Both the position numbers and the translations under genes were made by a program. From Myoxocephalus aenaeus (lineage: Eukaryota; Chordata; Actinopteri; Perciformes; Cottidae): a stretch of 64,000 nt of DNA. Positions 33,717 to 46,559 of this stretch are shown piece by piece. Below the pieces are notes generated by a model. The model did no database searches, was not told where the DNA came from, and saw only the letters and a list, made by a program, of their open reading frames with translations. Location: assembly GCA_038501785.1 (NCBI GenBank), contig JBAMJR010000031.1, forward strand, positions 16,493,501 through 16,557,500. The letters are read 5' to 3'. Numbering within the stretch: position 1 is the first letter of the stretch; the number at the start of each line of letters is the position of its first letter.

Positions 33717-35955
33717 GGGTGAGACCGTGCACAGGGAGACTAAAGTGAGACGTCAATACTCTTGGAGAAGAAGTGAGGTGTTTGTTCACCAGTCGATGTT
33801 TCATTTGATTTGATTTAAATATGATTTCTGCTGATGGTATTATTTTATTTCTCCTGAAATTATAAAGTCATGAATCTGTTAAAATTGTGTTTGCTTCATT
33901 TTAATTGTGTTCGACCTATAAATATGTATTTTTATTTTATTTTTTAACTTGGGTTAGGACGTATCGGACTACATATTTAATACATACACGTCAATATTTT
34001 TTTTTATATATGTGCATCCTTTTATTTTGATTATTTTCATAGAAAGAAAATATGTTATTTAAATAGTCGTCTATGAAATAATGATGACTGAACTTTTTAT
34101 GATATTTAAATTATTGGGAAATAATTTGAAATAAAAATAAAAATTGCACATGTCAAATAAAAATAAATAAAAGTATCAGGCAGGTTCTTAATTATAAAAG
34201 TTCATACCTTCTTTCTCTCTGTGCTTTCAGGGTCGGTGTATTAACTTCAACCGTGTGCAGCGTCAGTAGAGGAGCAACATGTGCTGATCGCTGAGAACCA
34301 GAGAAGAATTTCAGGTTGTTGTTGTTTGTTTGTTTGTTTGTTTGTTTTGTTGAAGACCTTTTCGTCCTGCAGTTAGAAACCACTATCTGTTCGCTTCTCC
34401 GCTCTGCTGTGAGCACAGTTTCCTCTTCTGGTTTCCCGCTCTAAGAAGCACGCGGGTGAAATGTTAATATGAACTCATCCATTAAAGTTATTTACTGCAT
34501 TTTTCTGGACCAAAAATGAAACAAAAAGCAACGCATGTGAAGGAAAGACGCCTTCAGAACTCGGCTCTCAGACTCGGTTAGCCGTTCCGTGCGCACCGAA
34601 GGCTTTCACATATTCTGACCATATTGTGCCTTCTGTGTGAAAAAAAAAAAAAAAAAACTCATTTCATGGACACAGACGGAAGCTATCTAAAGAAAGAAAG
34701 GGAGGAGAGAACAAAATGAAACTGGAGGGAGAAAGGGGGCTGCTTTGCCTTTGGCGTGGAAGTCTGAATAATCCCAGTGGGGCCTCACGAGTGCAGAAGT
34801 CCGTCGCCTTTTGGCGATTGTCTCATCACGGATCCTCTCCCGACTTCAGCGGCGCTGGGGTCGCCCGGCGGGCCGCCCCCTCCGACCGGCTGATCTTGTC
34901 ATTTTTAACACTGAGAAGTGCACACGCTTGACAAATTGTCGACAGGACGCCCCCGAGGTATCGGAAGACTTTGCCCCGTAGTTTTTTCCGTTGTTTTCTC
35001 CGAGACACCTTCCTTTTTCATTATGCAGCCGGGACAAGGAAATTAATAGAGCGTTATTCGACCGCAGGACCAGAACGGGATCCAGCTCGGTTTGAGGGAT
35101 TGATGCCTCCAAGACCTTGACATGGCGCTTGGTGTTTTTTTTTTTTTTTTGCCCCTGTTTCCAGCTCAGTCTGCTCTCTGCTCAGCAAGGCGTAGCACAT
35201 CACCGCCCATAAACAGGCCCATCAGTTGAGACTTTTTTAAGATATAGATACAGCTGCTGCCCTCGACGCCGTCTCCATCCCTCCGAGGGGCGTTTTTTTT
35301 TTTTTTTTTCTCCCACCGGGCCGCGTCACAACTCACTAGTTCACTCGGCGCCGCGCGAATATCAAAGTTTAATTAAAATAATTAAAGGCAACAGCAAGCA
35401 GCAGCCTGTGAAGACTTGTCTGTCTCTTTTTTTATGCCTTTTTGACATTGAATGACCTATTACTGCGTTATTCACAGGAGGAACACACACACACACACAC
35501 AAAAAGGAGGACACGATGCCACGCTGACCGTGTGCCCACGTCCAAAACGCAAACCCAAAGTAACGGATGCGATGGACGGATAAGTATTGTTCATTTCCAG
35601 AAATTATGTCCACCCCCTCTACCCCCAGTTCCCTCACCCCCCACACCAACAAAAAGCAGGGTGTGTATGTATATATATATATATATTTTGTGGATTTCTC
35701 AAGCGCGCTGTCATGACGCCAATCCCAAATGATGTCAGTGGGAGCGTAAAAAAAAAAAAAAAAAAACACTGTGGGGGAGGAAAAAGGGGGCAGCAGCTGA
35801 AGAAAAAGGCTCGAATGATCCAGTCACTTCGGATACCGTACTTCAGATGCGAAATGGATATTCGAGTCGAGACCTGACAAAGCGCGCCGGCTTTGACGGG
35901 AAGCGGTATAGACAATGACCAGTGGCTGGGTCAGTGGGATGTCTCCGTGCAAGCA
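33714..35955. other. Unassigned stretch, AT-rich then GC-richer
   Basis: 33800-34200 is AT-rich. (TTTG)6 lies near 34322-34348. Homopolymer A or T runs of 15-19 lie at about 34640, 35136, 35290 and 35747, (AC)9 at 35485-35501 and a short (TA) run at 35670-35686. Repeat-free GC-rich blocks at 34720-35110 show no gene. Confidence 0.5.
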
Positions 35956-36039
35956 GGGGAGCTTATCAAATGACACTAAAAATAAGTTCAACAACCGTCA
36001 AGTTTGAGGGGGGCGGGGGGGGGGCGAAATGGGTGAGCG

Positions 36040-36260
36040 GCTCGCATTCGGCGGCGGCGGCGGCAACGCCGGTCTAATTATTCCTTTGTTTCCTCTTCGT
36101 CGTCCCGATCGCAGCGACATAAATAAAAGCGAACGGAATCCTCGGGGTGTGGCGGTATTTATGTGTGCGACTTAAACGCTTTTTAGCCTCTTGCATCATT
36201 TTCGCAGGCTGACATTTAATCGGCTCGTCAGCCTCTTTCTGAACGAGGAAACATTTGAAG
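36040..36260. promoter_or_regulatory. Candidate conserved noncoding element
   Basis: GGTCTAATTATTCCTTTGTT at 36071-36090 combines a homeodomain core and a SOX core, next to a CGG run. ATAAATAAAAGCG and TTTAATCGGC follow. Clean, repeat-free sequence. Conservation not testable here. Confidence 0.35.
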
Positions 36261-37088
36261 CACTTATGATCTTGTCTTTTTTTTTTGTACAAGCAAGAGC
36301 ACAGGAATGTTATAACCCAAACTAATGAGATATTTACATGGCGGCCTCAACAGGAGTCGCCCTGCTAATAACGCCACACGTCATTTTTAGCACTTATTGT
36401 TGGAGATTTATTAAAAGATAATTGTTGAGTTTCTTTGTGCTTTTTATTATTGCTTTTTCTTAACTGCTGCTTTTGACGAGAAAAAAATATATTTTTTTTT
36501 TGTATTTCTGCACTTGTTAAGGTTGTTTTATTGACATTTAAACAAACAAAAAAATTTCACACCAGCCACATTTTTCATTGTCACAATTGTTGATATGTGT
36601 TCATTTAATTTGTTTCACATTTTGGATTGAATTTGATTTGCATGCACTATTTTCTGCAACATTATTATTATTGTTATTATTATTGTTTTCATTGAAGGTG
36701 CAGAAATTGTAATTTATCATGTTATTATCTTTAAAATTGTACAGTTTTTGTCTCTGCCTTTTTTATACTCACGTAGCACCTTTAAGTCGGGGTTCAGTCA
36801 CACGAGCTGCACATTCGTGTGAGAGTTGCAACCAAAACAAATAAAAAAGACCTCTTGTTTGCAAAGCTTTTTTTTTACGAGTTTTACACTGTTTTTTTAT
36901 GTTGTTTTTGTTTCACATTGCAGTCTGTTGTGTCAAATATACATTCGATGAAAAGCGAACGTTGTTATCTTGTTTTTTTATTCCTCTCTTTTTAACATGT
37001 GTGTGTGCCGGTAGGGGTGGACACGCTAAAGGCCATCTTTAATTGGGCCCTTACAGATTTATAGGGCCCGACAGGGAACGTGATTATA

Positions 37089-37090
<2 letters not shown>
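36261..37090. other. Unassigned AT-rich stretch
   Basis: T-rich and ATT-rich low complexity, with no gene. Confidence 0.5.
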
Positions 37091-37176
<86 letters not shown>

Positions 37177-37232
37177 ACAGAAGAGTGGACAGTATGCAGC
37201 CTCTCCCCCTGTGAAGTCAGTCACCGGAGGCA

Positions 37233-37290
<58 letters not shown>

Positions 37291-37398
37291 ACACACACAC
37301 TAAAAAACCCTCCAAGGTCTTCAACGCCCCAAAAATGAGGTTTTGCATTTAGTAAAAATATGCGCTCGTACACCTTCTGCTTTATCCACGTTTGCGTG

Positions 37399-37482
<84 letters not shown>
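37091..37482. repeat. Cluster of three long dinucleotide repeats: GT, CA, GT
   Basis: (GT)42 at 37091-37174, (CA)n at 37232-37300 with one TA break, and (GT)41 at 37400-37482. The spacers are only 57 and 99 bases. The middle run is complementary to both outer runs. Confidence 0.96.
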
Positions 37483-39542
37483 ATGCTATGACCGCCTCCT
37501 CCATGTTGGAAGTGAGAGAGGGATGTCTCCTTGGTCGAGGTCATAAAAATCCAAAATGATCGCTGAACATGAACACGTTTATGTTTATTTGATTTAAACT
37601 TAGAAATATAACAGTTCCATGATAGTAAAAAAAAACAACCTTAAAGTGCTCTGAATATGAAAAAAAAACTGATCCCAGGAACTAAAAAGTCCTTCAGGTG
37701 AAGGTCAAAAGGTTCATAATGAGCCTTTGATTTAAGTAAAAGTTAAAAAAGTATTTCGATCATAAACTTAAGTAAATGTAGCAATACTACTCTACTCTAT
37801 GTTTTCAAACATAGAGTAGAGTAGTATCAGTGTACTTCTAAATATCAAAGAGTATGAGTCACTTATATCTTTTACAATATGAAGGTTACAATCTGCCTCT
37901 TTTTAAGAAGTTCCCCCTCCAACATTATTCAGCACTTATAATCTGACGAACCCCAAAAGTTTAGTATAACCAGCGTAATTTACTTCGACCTCTAAAAGCT
38001 TAAATTAGGTTGAAGCAACTTAATATTCATCCAGAAAGTTGTGTTATACTCGTTATGCAGAATGTGTTATATTCTAAATATTAAATTATTGGGTCGGTAT
38101 TCTTGCATTAAGATGTAAGTATGTAACTACTTTCAATAAAGTTTTAATTTAATTTATTTAAGTATCATGTTTTATAAAGTTGTTTTTTTAAGAAAAGTTT
38201 ATTCTGTAAAGTAACTCGATGTCAGACAAAATAGTAAAAGTAATAAGATGGGATAAACTATCGTAATAACATCTAATTTAACAGAAATAAGAATATAATA
38301 TAATTTGAGGAATTGAAATTGATTCGTCATTTGTGTTCAGATGTAGACGAGTTCCTTATGAAGGTATTATATTCAGATACAGAATACTAATACATCATTT
38401 TCACTTTTGAGAAAACAACTTTTCAAATACATCATTGTAAAATTCCCACGAGTATGCAGTGAATTATATATATAACATATATGAATTATACACATTAAGT
38501 TATATCATTTAACCAAAAATGTTTGTATCGAGCGTCGTGAAAATAATTAGTTAACGTTTTAAAATAAGATGAACATGATTGACCCCCTGCAGAGAATGAA
38601 GAAAAAACTACCAACTTCAATTAAAAGATTATAAGCGTTGTTATTTGCAGCTGAACTGATGAGTCATCAGCTCGTTTCTCCTGTCTGTTCCTCTGAAGTC
38701 TTGATTACAAACATTTCCCAGGAAAACAGCTGCACGGAACCCAAAAAACCCAATGAGTCATTTTTTACTTTTACTTCCCCAAAAGCTTTTGTCTGCTGAT
38801 TCTGTATAAATTGGAGTAAATAAAGTCGTCTACGTGGCGCTCTGATCCACAAAGGAGCTGATTGCTGCGCTCAGCTGACACAGAACACCAACACTTAAAA
38901 AGAACTGCTTTATTAAAATATCCGCTCATCTAATGGGTTGACGGTCGTGCTCATGATTAGCAGCTACAGGCTGTGTTGCTAAAACACAGCTGGCTGCAGG
39001 AAACACTCGTGGTCATGTGACTTTATTATTTATTAATCTCAGACTGAAGTCTGCTGCACGGCTGATGTCCATCCTGGCTTCTTTTTTCTTTTTTTTCTAC
39101 CGCAGTTAAATTGTTCTCTCGAAGCGTTCAACTATTTCAATGAAATAACAAATTAATAAATAGAAGATAAATAAATAGATGAATAGAAATCTCAGGTCTG
39201 TCTGCAACGACCTACTAATGTAATGTTTGATTACATAAAAAATACATACAAAACACAATTCCCACAAGCATCATCCCATCCTGACCACGGGAGAAGAAGA
39301 CGCCCTCGGTCCAGTTCTGCATTCGTTCTGCGATGGTTAGCGATGGTTAGCGCTAGTTAGCGATAGCACGCATACGTACATTCAGTCGCAGGCCGACGTG
39401 CGATTGTCTTACCGAGTCGTGCAAATCCAAAGAGGAACAACGCACAATCTGAAGTGGACGAGAGTCCAAGCAGCAAAAAGCAAAATTATGAGGCTGAAGG
39501 GTTCAGCAGTATGCAAGATTAACCGTGGACAGACACAGAGAT

Positions 39543-39543
<1 letters not shown>
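37483..39543. other. Unassigned AT-rich stretch with palindrome
   Basis: Contains the perfect palindrome at 37784-37827, listed separately. AAGTAAATGTAGCAATACTA and CGTTATGCAGAATGTG suggest a decayed fish repeat of the AGTAAAAGTAC type. GCGATGGTTA occurs in short tandem at 39330-39366. No gene. Confidence 0.45.
37784..37827. repeat. Perfect palindrome, 21-bp arms, 2-base centre
   Basis: ATACTACTCTACTCTATGTT (first 20 of 21 bases) at 37784 is exactly mirrored as its reverse complement up to 37827, with only TC in the centre. Likely a head-to-head repeat end or a recent inverted duplication. Confidence 0.95.

Positions 39544-39625
<82 letters not shown>
39544..39625. repeat. (CA)41 microsatellite
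   Basis: Perfect dinucleotide run of about 82 bases. Confidence 0.97.
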
Positions 39626-39626
<1 letters not shown>

Positions 39627-39824
39627 CTCCGAATACATGATCTCCTGACGGGGATGATAATAAATTCAACTAATGGACTAAAGGGATGCATGTCAAAATT
39701 CTGAATAACCAGAATACTTTTTTTTTTTTTATGAAACAATGTTTAGAAATGATCTGGATGTGGATTTTATTTGAACGCAAAAAAATACTGTTTTTACACA
39801 AGAGAACAATTATATATTAATACA

Positions 39825-39857
<33 letters not shown>

Positions 39858-41521
39858 ATATATAAATTATACAAATGATATATGTTTATTTTATTTTGTC
39901 TGTATGTATCTTCTTCAGTGGCGTTAAATACGGAACAAGAACTGGAAAATACGTCATCACGTCCCAGAAGAAATAGACAAAGAAAATCCAAAACAGAACA
40001 GATGAATGCATTCACACAGGTCACGAAAAAAAAAAAAAAAAACTCAAAGAAGATTAAAAAAACTACAAATATGACCCATTATCCCCAAATATCATCATCA
40101 TCAAAAAATTATTATTACAAACTTTTAATGCAAATATCAAAAATCTAGATTTTTTTTTCCCCATGAGCTTCTGAACACTCTTCTGTGACAACTTTGAATT
40201 TTGTTCTTTTAATGAAGCGCCATTCTGTCTCACAGGCTCTTCTATCCAACGCACATTCAAGCTTATACATGGCGTGTAATGTAAACTCTCTCTGCAACAC
40301 TAAAGCAAACAACATAGTATGGAGAGGAAAAAGACATCTGAGAGCGGCTGAATTAACCAAAAGATGTCGCGTGTTTAAAGAAGCTCAGGCGCTGCAAATA
40401 TTCTTAAATTCAGCCTGAGACGAAATCGCAAATACAAAACAGAAGAGAAACACGGCGACCGTTTTGTAGAAGAGAAAATTTATTTCGAAGATTTTTATTT
40501 TTTAGGAGTAAAGTTGATTAAATTCACGTTCCCCTCACACTTCAGGCGGCGCTGGTCGGGTTTAAACCGGAGTTCTTGTGACTTTGAGAAAGACAAATAA
40601 TTCACTTTCGTAACCCAGTTTGATTCATGGATCGAAATAAAAGCGGCACACGAAAGGTCTTTGCATTCTTTTTCTATTTCTGTATTAACGACTCGCAGCC
40701 AAGAAAACACAGAGCAAACTCTCAAATCCAGCCTGAGCTGTGCCACAAGGTTCTGTTTTCGCAATTTGATGGAGGGGGGCTTAGCCGCCGTAAAATGTCA
40801 ACCCTCCACTTCCCCTGATAAAAGTTTTCTCTGGCAGGCGGCGGACGGACTTAAGCAGCTGTTGCCCCCCCCGCCCCCCTCCGACCGAAACCCCGTCTGG
40901 CTTCCCAGGTTATCCCCATTTGCACAGTTGTCCTCTGAAATGTGGGTAACTGTAGGGGATCAAGTACTCTCTCCAGCTTTTCAAAGCCGGAGCCCGGACC
41001 CCCGTCCCGTCCAGAGGGCCGAGCATCCGCTCTAAGAACAGCTTGTTAGAGTTGACACTTGATTTTAATGCATTGTGTTTCTGAGAGCTTTGCAAACTAA
41101 ATCCCCTTCTCAGGCGATACGGAGGGCTGAGAAGCCGTCAGCGACGGCTGTGGAAAATGCAGGTGGTGTTGTAAGGGGGGTCGGCGGGGAGGGGGATTAG
41201 GAGAGCTTGGTGGTTCGGGATTTCAGAGCTTTATCTTGATGCTCTTTTCTCCGTGAGCTCCCTGTGAATTTTAAAGCCCAATATACTATATGTGCTGATA
41301 AAGATTTAGGACTCCTGTAAGATGATTAGACTGCGTGTCGTGTGACGGTGTACAGTTATTTCAACGGCGCAGAAAAGGAAAGCGGAAACCCCCCCACGCA
41401 TGTACGTGTGATATAAGTCAAGTCATATTACACATCGAGATTGGGCCATTTGTCAAATAAAACGTAATCAGAATGAACCATGAAACAAAAAGCTTTAAAC
41501 CTACTTACTCAAGGATTTGAC
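39626..41521. other. Unassigned stretch
   Basis: (TTA)10 lies at 39826-39856 and A17 at about 40026-40042. 40480-41100 is cleaner mixed sequence. The overlapping ORFs of 61-124 codons on both strands show no domain. Confidence 0.5.
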
Positions 41522-41990
41522 TTGTACCAGGTGGCAACCTCCGGTTCTGCAGAGTGAAGCCAATTACGGAAGTGTGTTAAAGCTGCATTCTCTCTCCTGA
41601 CCACCAGGGGGCGACTCCTCTGGTTGTATAGAAGTCTATGCTTCATGTGTTAAAGCTGCATTCTCTCCACTGACCACCAGAATGCGATTCGTCTGGTTGT
41701 ATAGAAGTCTATGCTTCATGTGTTAAAGCTGCATTCTCTCTCCTGACCACCTGGGGGTGACTCCTCTGGTTGTATAGAAGTCTATGCTTCATGTGTTAAA
41801 TCTGCATTCTCTCCACTGACCACCAGGATGCGATTCCTCTGGTTGTATAGAAGTCTATGAGAAAATGACTCTACCAGAGATGTACACAGCGTCTCTACGT
41901 CACTCCTCCTCAGTCCAGATATGGTCATTGGCTGCAAGAACCAATGGATGACGTCATGATGACTACGTCCACTTCTAATATACAGTCTAG
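41522..41990 (+). repeat. R1 interspersed repeat, copy C, near full length
   Basis: Runs from TTGTACCAGGTGGCAACC through to CTACGTCCACTTC and TATACAGTCTAG, so it holds both ends of the family. It lacks the TTTATTCCCTCAGTAAAC middle. The block with the CTCF-like core is amplified (see 41575-41859). A perfect CCACCAGGGGGCGAC lies at 41601-41615. It ends with TGACGTCATGATGACTACG, which includes a CRE-like palindrome. Confidence 0.9.
41575..41859 (+). repeat. 73-bp tandem unit, four copies, inside R1
   Basis: TGTTAAAGCTGCATTCTCTC begins at 41575 and TGTTAA recurs at 41648, 41721 and 41794, exactly 73 bases apart each time. The CTCF-like cores in the four units read CCACCAGGGGGCGAC, CCACCAGAATGCGAT, CCACCTGGGGGTGAC and CCACCAGGATGCGAT. 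Units 1/3 and 2/4 share features, so a two-unit block was probably duplicated. Confidence 0.93.
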
Positions 41991-43485
41991 GTTTGTATCA
42001 CCGTGTCTTCGTTCATATCTACATAGGCGTGCTTGTGGCGAGGCTTTTTGTGGCGAAGGTTCCAGAATGAGAGAAATAATGAAGTCACAACAATATTGCC
42101 AGGTATCGGTACCCATTCAAATGTATAATAAATATTAAATAATATAAATAACATACAGTACTGTGTACAATATAGGCGACTTTTCATTTAAGTACATGAT
42201 GCACGTACTGTGTGTTTATTGCACATTGTTGTATTGCTACTTTTACAAGCAGACAAAACTTAAATCTCTACTGCACATTTAATTCCAGGGTGGAAGCGGA
42301 GTGCTTTAGTGCTGATACACATGAATCCAACACAAAACAAGAGAAAAATTCAACGTGCCAGAGAAAAAACTAATATTCTCTCAATGCAGTCTGGTGCAGT
42401 ATTCCAGGAAAAGAAAGCTTTTGATTTGGCCGTTTGAACGAACTGATATTTCATGGCATGAGCATATTTCATAAGCAGGTCGGAGAGTAACTGATCTGAG
42501 TATCCAGTTATTGTTGGTGTTTTAAATAATTTCCTGAAATGAAAGGAATATGATGTGACCGGGTTCTCAAACGAACAGATGGGTCAGCGCATGCGAAAAG
42601 GTTGCGGATTACATTCTCCCTCTCCCACCTACACACACACACACACACACACACAAAAAAGCGAGCCTGCTTTTGCACTCATACCTATCTCCTGCTAGGT
42701 ATGAAATAATGATGGCACAATATGTGTGCCGAAGCTCCGCGGGGGCATATGTTGAGTCAGACGGGCCCGAGCGAGATCACCTGTCCGGCCGGAGGGGTCG
42801 TCAGGGGCCGTCTGGAGCCCCCGCTAATGATAAACCCTCCAACATACTGACTGTCAGCTCACGGCGGGCGGGGGGTGGGTGGACTTTCTCCGAGGCGGCA
42901 GATCCACGGCGGCAGACTGAAGGCCCTCTGAGCCAATGGCGTGGGGGCTGTGTGAAACCAGCGCCGTCCTAGGTCTGGGGGCAGGTGGGTGGAGCCCTGG
43001 CAGAGCCGGGGGTCGGGTCACCTTGCCAGCAGCGCTCTGCGTCGCGCTTTAATGAAGGCAGAGGGAAACTTTTGGCTGGAGGTGTTTTGTGCAAAATCAT
43101 GTCACATTTTTTTATATTTTCTTTTCAAAAGAGGCGAGAGGAGGCGGCTTCTTCAGCAGATGTTTGGAAATGGTGCTAACGTTGTGGGATTATGTCTGTG
43201 GGTGAACAAGCAGCGGGGAACTCACGATATCAGTGAGTTAATTACGGGTGAAATGTGCCTTTTACATGAAATACATAAAACATGTTTTTATGAAACATAT
43301 GTTTCATGTATTTGACACTTGTTTATGTGTAGTTGGTCCACACTGCAGTACGCTACGAGCTAACATGCTAACGCGACTGCCCGCATCGTGAGCAGCGTAA
43401 AATGATGGTTTGAATTACTGGAATCCAGGAGGTCATGTGATTACAAAGTGCGTAGTTAGTGTGAAGCCTCACGTTTATGTCGCCA
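41991..43485. other. Unassigned stretch with a clean block
   Basis: (CA)12 at 42631-42655. 42690-43110 is repeat-free and GC-rich, with CCCGCTAATGATAAACC and CATATGTTGAGTCAG, and may be regulatory. The 18-bp perfect palindrome ATGAAACATATGTTTCAT lies at 43290-43307. No gene. Confidence 0.45.
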
Positions 43486-43927
43486 CCTCTGCAGAGTGAA
43501 GTCTATGCTTCATGTGTTAAAGCTGCATTCTCTCTACTGACCACCGGGGGGCAACTAATCTGGAAGTCTATGAGAAAATGACTCTATTTATCTCTTGATT
43601 TATTCCCTCAGTAAACATTGTAAACATGAGTTTATGGTTTCAATTCTTCTTCAATACAGCATGATGTTCATTTAGTAAATGATGGTCCATTAAGAGTCAA
43701 ACAGACCATAAAGCAGGGGATGCTTTAGGGCGGGTCTACAATGTGATTGACAGGTCTCACCAGAGACGTCTCTCCGTCCTCCACCGCCCAAATATGGTCA
43801 TTTCTGTTCACCGGTTTCAAAAAACAAGGTTGTAAGGGTCAAGGTGCAGAACTCGAGGCTTCATAACATCAGTCCACAAACACAGGTGACGTCACAAAGA
43901 CTACATCCGTTCTCATATACGGTCTCA
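43486..43927 (+). repeat. R1 interspersed repeat, copy D
   Basis: Contains CCTCTGCAGAGTGAAG, AAGCTGCATTCTCTCTACTG, CCACCGGGGGGCAAC (CTCF-like core with changes, 43541-43555), TTTATTCCCTCAGTAAACAT, TGATGTTCATTTAGTAAATG, GTGATTGACAGGTC and CTACATCCGTTCTCATATAC. It retains the middle that copy C lacks. Shows a weak version of the core. Confidence 0.88.
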
Positions 43928-46559
43928 GGTGTAGCTATGGTAATCCTCAAATCCTGCTACAACTCTACAACCCCAGTTCCATTTAATTTTGAATTAATTT
44001 TGAGGTTAATTTTTTTTAAACTAGAGCTAAAATGTTCACATTTCTTATGAAACACTGGTGTTTTTAATTATATATTGTCCTGTTGTCCTGCCTCTATCTC
44101 CATCTTCTCCATCCCTCTGGAGCCTCTTCGTGGAGCCTCCGCTTCCCGGTTGGCCCCTAATCCAGCCCGTGCTGCAGACCCCTAAAACAAAAAAAAAGGC
44201 CTGAATACAACCTCAGCTGCTGCGCTCGCTGGGGCGAAAGAAAACACAGCCCTCCCACACGGCCGATGCCACTTCTCTCTCTCTCTCTGTGGCTGGCATC
44301 GTTTAACATTACAATATTTTGCCGGTGTTTGCCCACGGATGATGAGGCTCTCATTGCTATGCATGTGCCAGATGAATCATAAACCTATACCATATGCCAT
44401 CGCAATTTGCTGATGGGCCCAAGCTGTTTTGGAGGATATAAAATCCTGGGATTAGGGAGGCTTGATCCTCAGTGAATGAAGGGAGTGAAGGGCAGGGAGA
44501 GAGTGAAAGGGGGCGGGGGGATGGCCTCTTTCTGCTTTTCTATTGGTCGACAGGTCAGTGGCGGTGGACAAGGTTATAGGCTGCCGATGGACACCTCCCA
44601 AATCCAGCGAGGCCCGCGGAGGTATTAGCTCAACCTGCTGGTTTTTGTGAACGCAAACAAACAATCACAAAGACGACAACATGTTTGTCACCTCGTCCCC
44701 GGCGCCGTATGGCGGTAATTGAAGTAGCTGTCGAAAACAAAAGGGGACAAAAGCCCCTTTGGGGGAATTACCGTTGTTATCGTCCTCCAATCTGAAATCG
44801 AGAGTATTGCATTCGTGTTGGAGCTAAAGCTCTTATTTTAAACTGAGGAATTCCTCAAATGCAGGTTTTTGATTGTTAACCAAAAAAACAGGTTTTAACA
44901 GCTTAGTTTGCATTAGTGAGAGGAAATGTTTTTAGTTTTTTTCATCATACAATGCCTGAAATATTTCTCAAAAAGGTCTGCATTGTGGTGGTTCCCATGA
45001 ACTGTTACAGAGTATTTGTTATTGTTGAAGGCTTTTCTAACGTAGAAAATAAGTTGTTATCTTCTAATCTCTGTAATATAGGGTTGTTTTCTTCTAACTT
45101 TGAATGCCAAACTCGGCAAAATTGGGTATTTTTTTGTTTTTGTGTTGACCTAAACAGGGAACAATGGAACCAACAAGTTCCATTGTTCCAACTTGTAATT
45201 TTAACAAATTACCACCAAAACTGAACCAAAACGCCAGATTTCCTGTTTAAAATCTGGTGATTTATAACGCAAATTTGTGATGGTTTTGTGGAAAATCTAG
45301 GCTTGCTTTTCTACTTCATACGAGAATATACTGGGAAGGTTATTGGGGGGGCTTTAATGATGACAAGCAAAACCTTTGACAGCATTGCCTTAGTGCCAGC
45401 GTGTCTGTTAGCAGACCTGTCGACCGATACTGGAGCTACAACAGGTGGACGTGTTATCTGTGTCTTGTGTAATAAGTGTGGACGTATTCTTTACTCATAT
45501 ACTTGTACTTGGCTCCTTCGAAACAATCTTTCTCTGTCTTTAAAGTAGCTCAAATCCACATTCAGAGCATTAATATATGTAGGAGCGGTCAGTAAATCGA
45601 CGTGCATTCTCTCGTAGTGTCACTTCAATACTTCCTTTTATTGCATAACAGCAACAGAAAAATAAATGAAACTCGTCTTAAACAGAAAAACTCGCTTTGT
45701 CTCGAAATGCGGTTGAAAAATAGTTTGCCCTTCCGCTCTCTAGCCAAACTCAGGTGACATCTACATATACGTAGAGTTAACGCCCCCCTGACATCATCAT
45801 TGCATCATCGTCATCATAATCCTTTCAGCAATATCATGTCAACATGATCAACAGTATTTCATTATGATCAGCATCATTTGATTATAATTTACTCACATGG
45901 ATAGGATATGGTAAAGGTAAAACACAAATCAGTGTAATGGCTTCAACAATATATATCATCTATGTAAAGACATAGAGGAGTAATGTGTGATGAGTCATTC
46001 TCCCTCTCTGTTTCCCTCATTTGGCAACAGCTGTTCGGTGTTGCACTTGGTCCTTTAAATGAAGTTGCATTGTGACTGTTAAAACGTGAACGTTCATAAA
46101 TTCAGTGTTGATCTCTTGGAGGCCAGAAGGAAACAACAGGTCCTCTGTTTACTCATCACGCCGGTGTGAAAGGGCAAAAACGAAATATCGATAAACAAGT
46201 AAAGAGGCTTAATACATTTTTTGATTAATATCAATATTTGACTCACGGACTAAGAATTCATGTCACGCTTCTTCACAGCGGAGCAAAGCTTGAGGATTAT
46301 GTTTCACATCAGCAGCCGAGCCAGTTTAACTTTCTATTTAACTTTACTGCACTTTCTAAAGGTCACCCGAACTTAAACCTTTTATACTTTTTAAAGGTTT
46401 TAATGTATCATTTCTTAAGTAATTGCGCAATAGACTCGGGAGCACCTCCGAGGAGAGACTGCGCTAACCGCCATAACTCAAACTAACAGCATGTATAAGC
46501 GATTACCTCGTACTTTTTAATTGAGTGGGTTCAGAGAAGCTCTAACTTCCCAGTTTTAC
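43928..46559. other. Unassigned stretch
   Basis: No gene. 44100-44680 is clean and includes CTGGGATTAGGGAGGCTTGA, an Otx/Pitx-type core, and TTGCTATGCATG. A perfect 13-bp hairpin lies at 45158-45189. 45790-45890 is ATCATC-rich. Confidence 0.45.
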
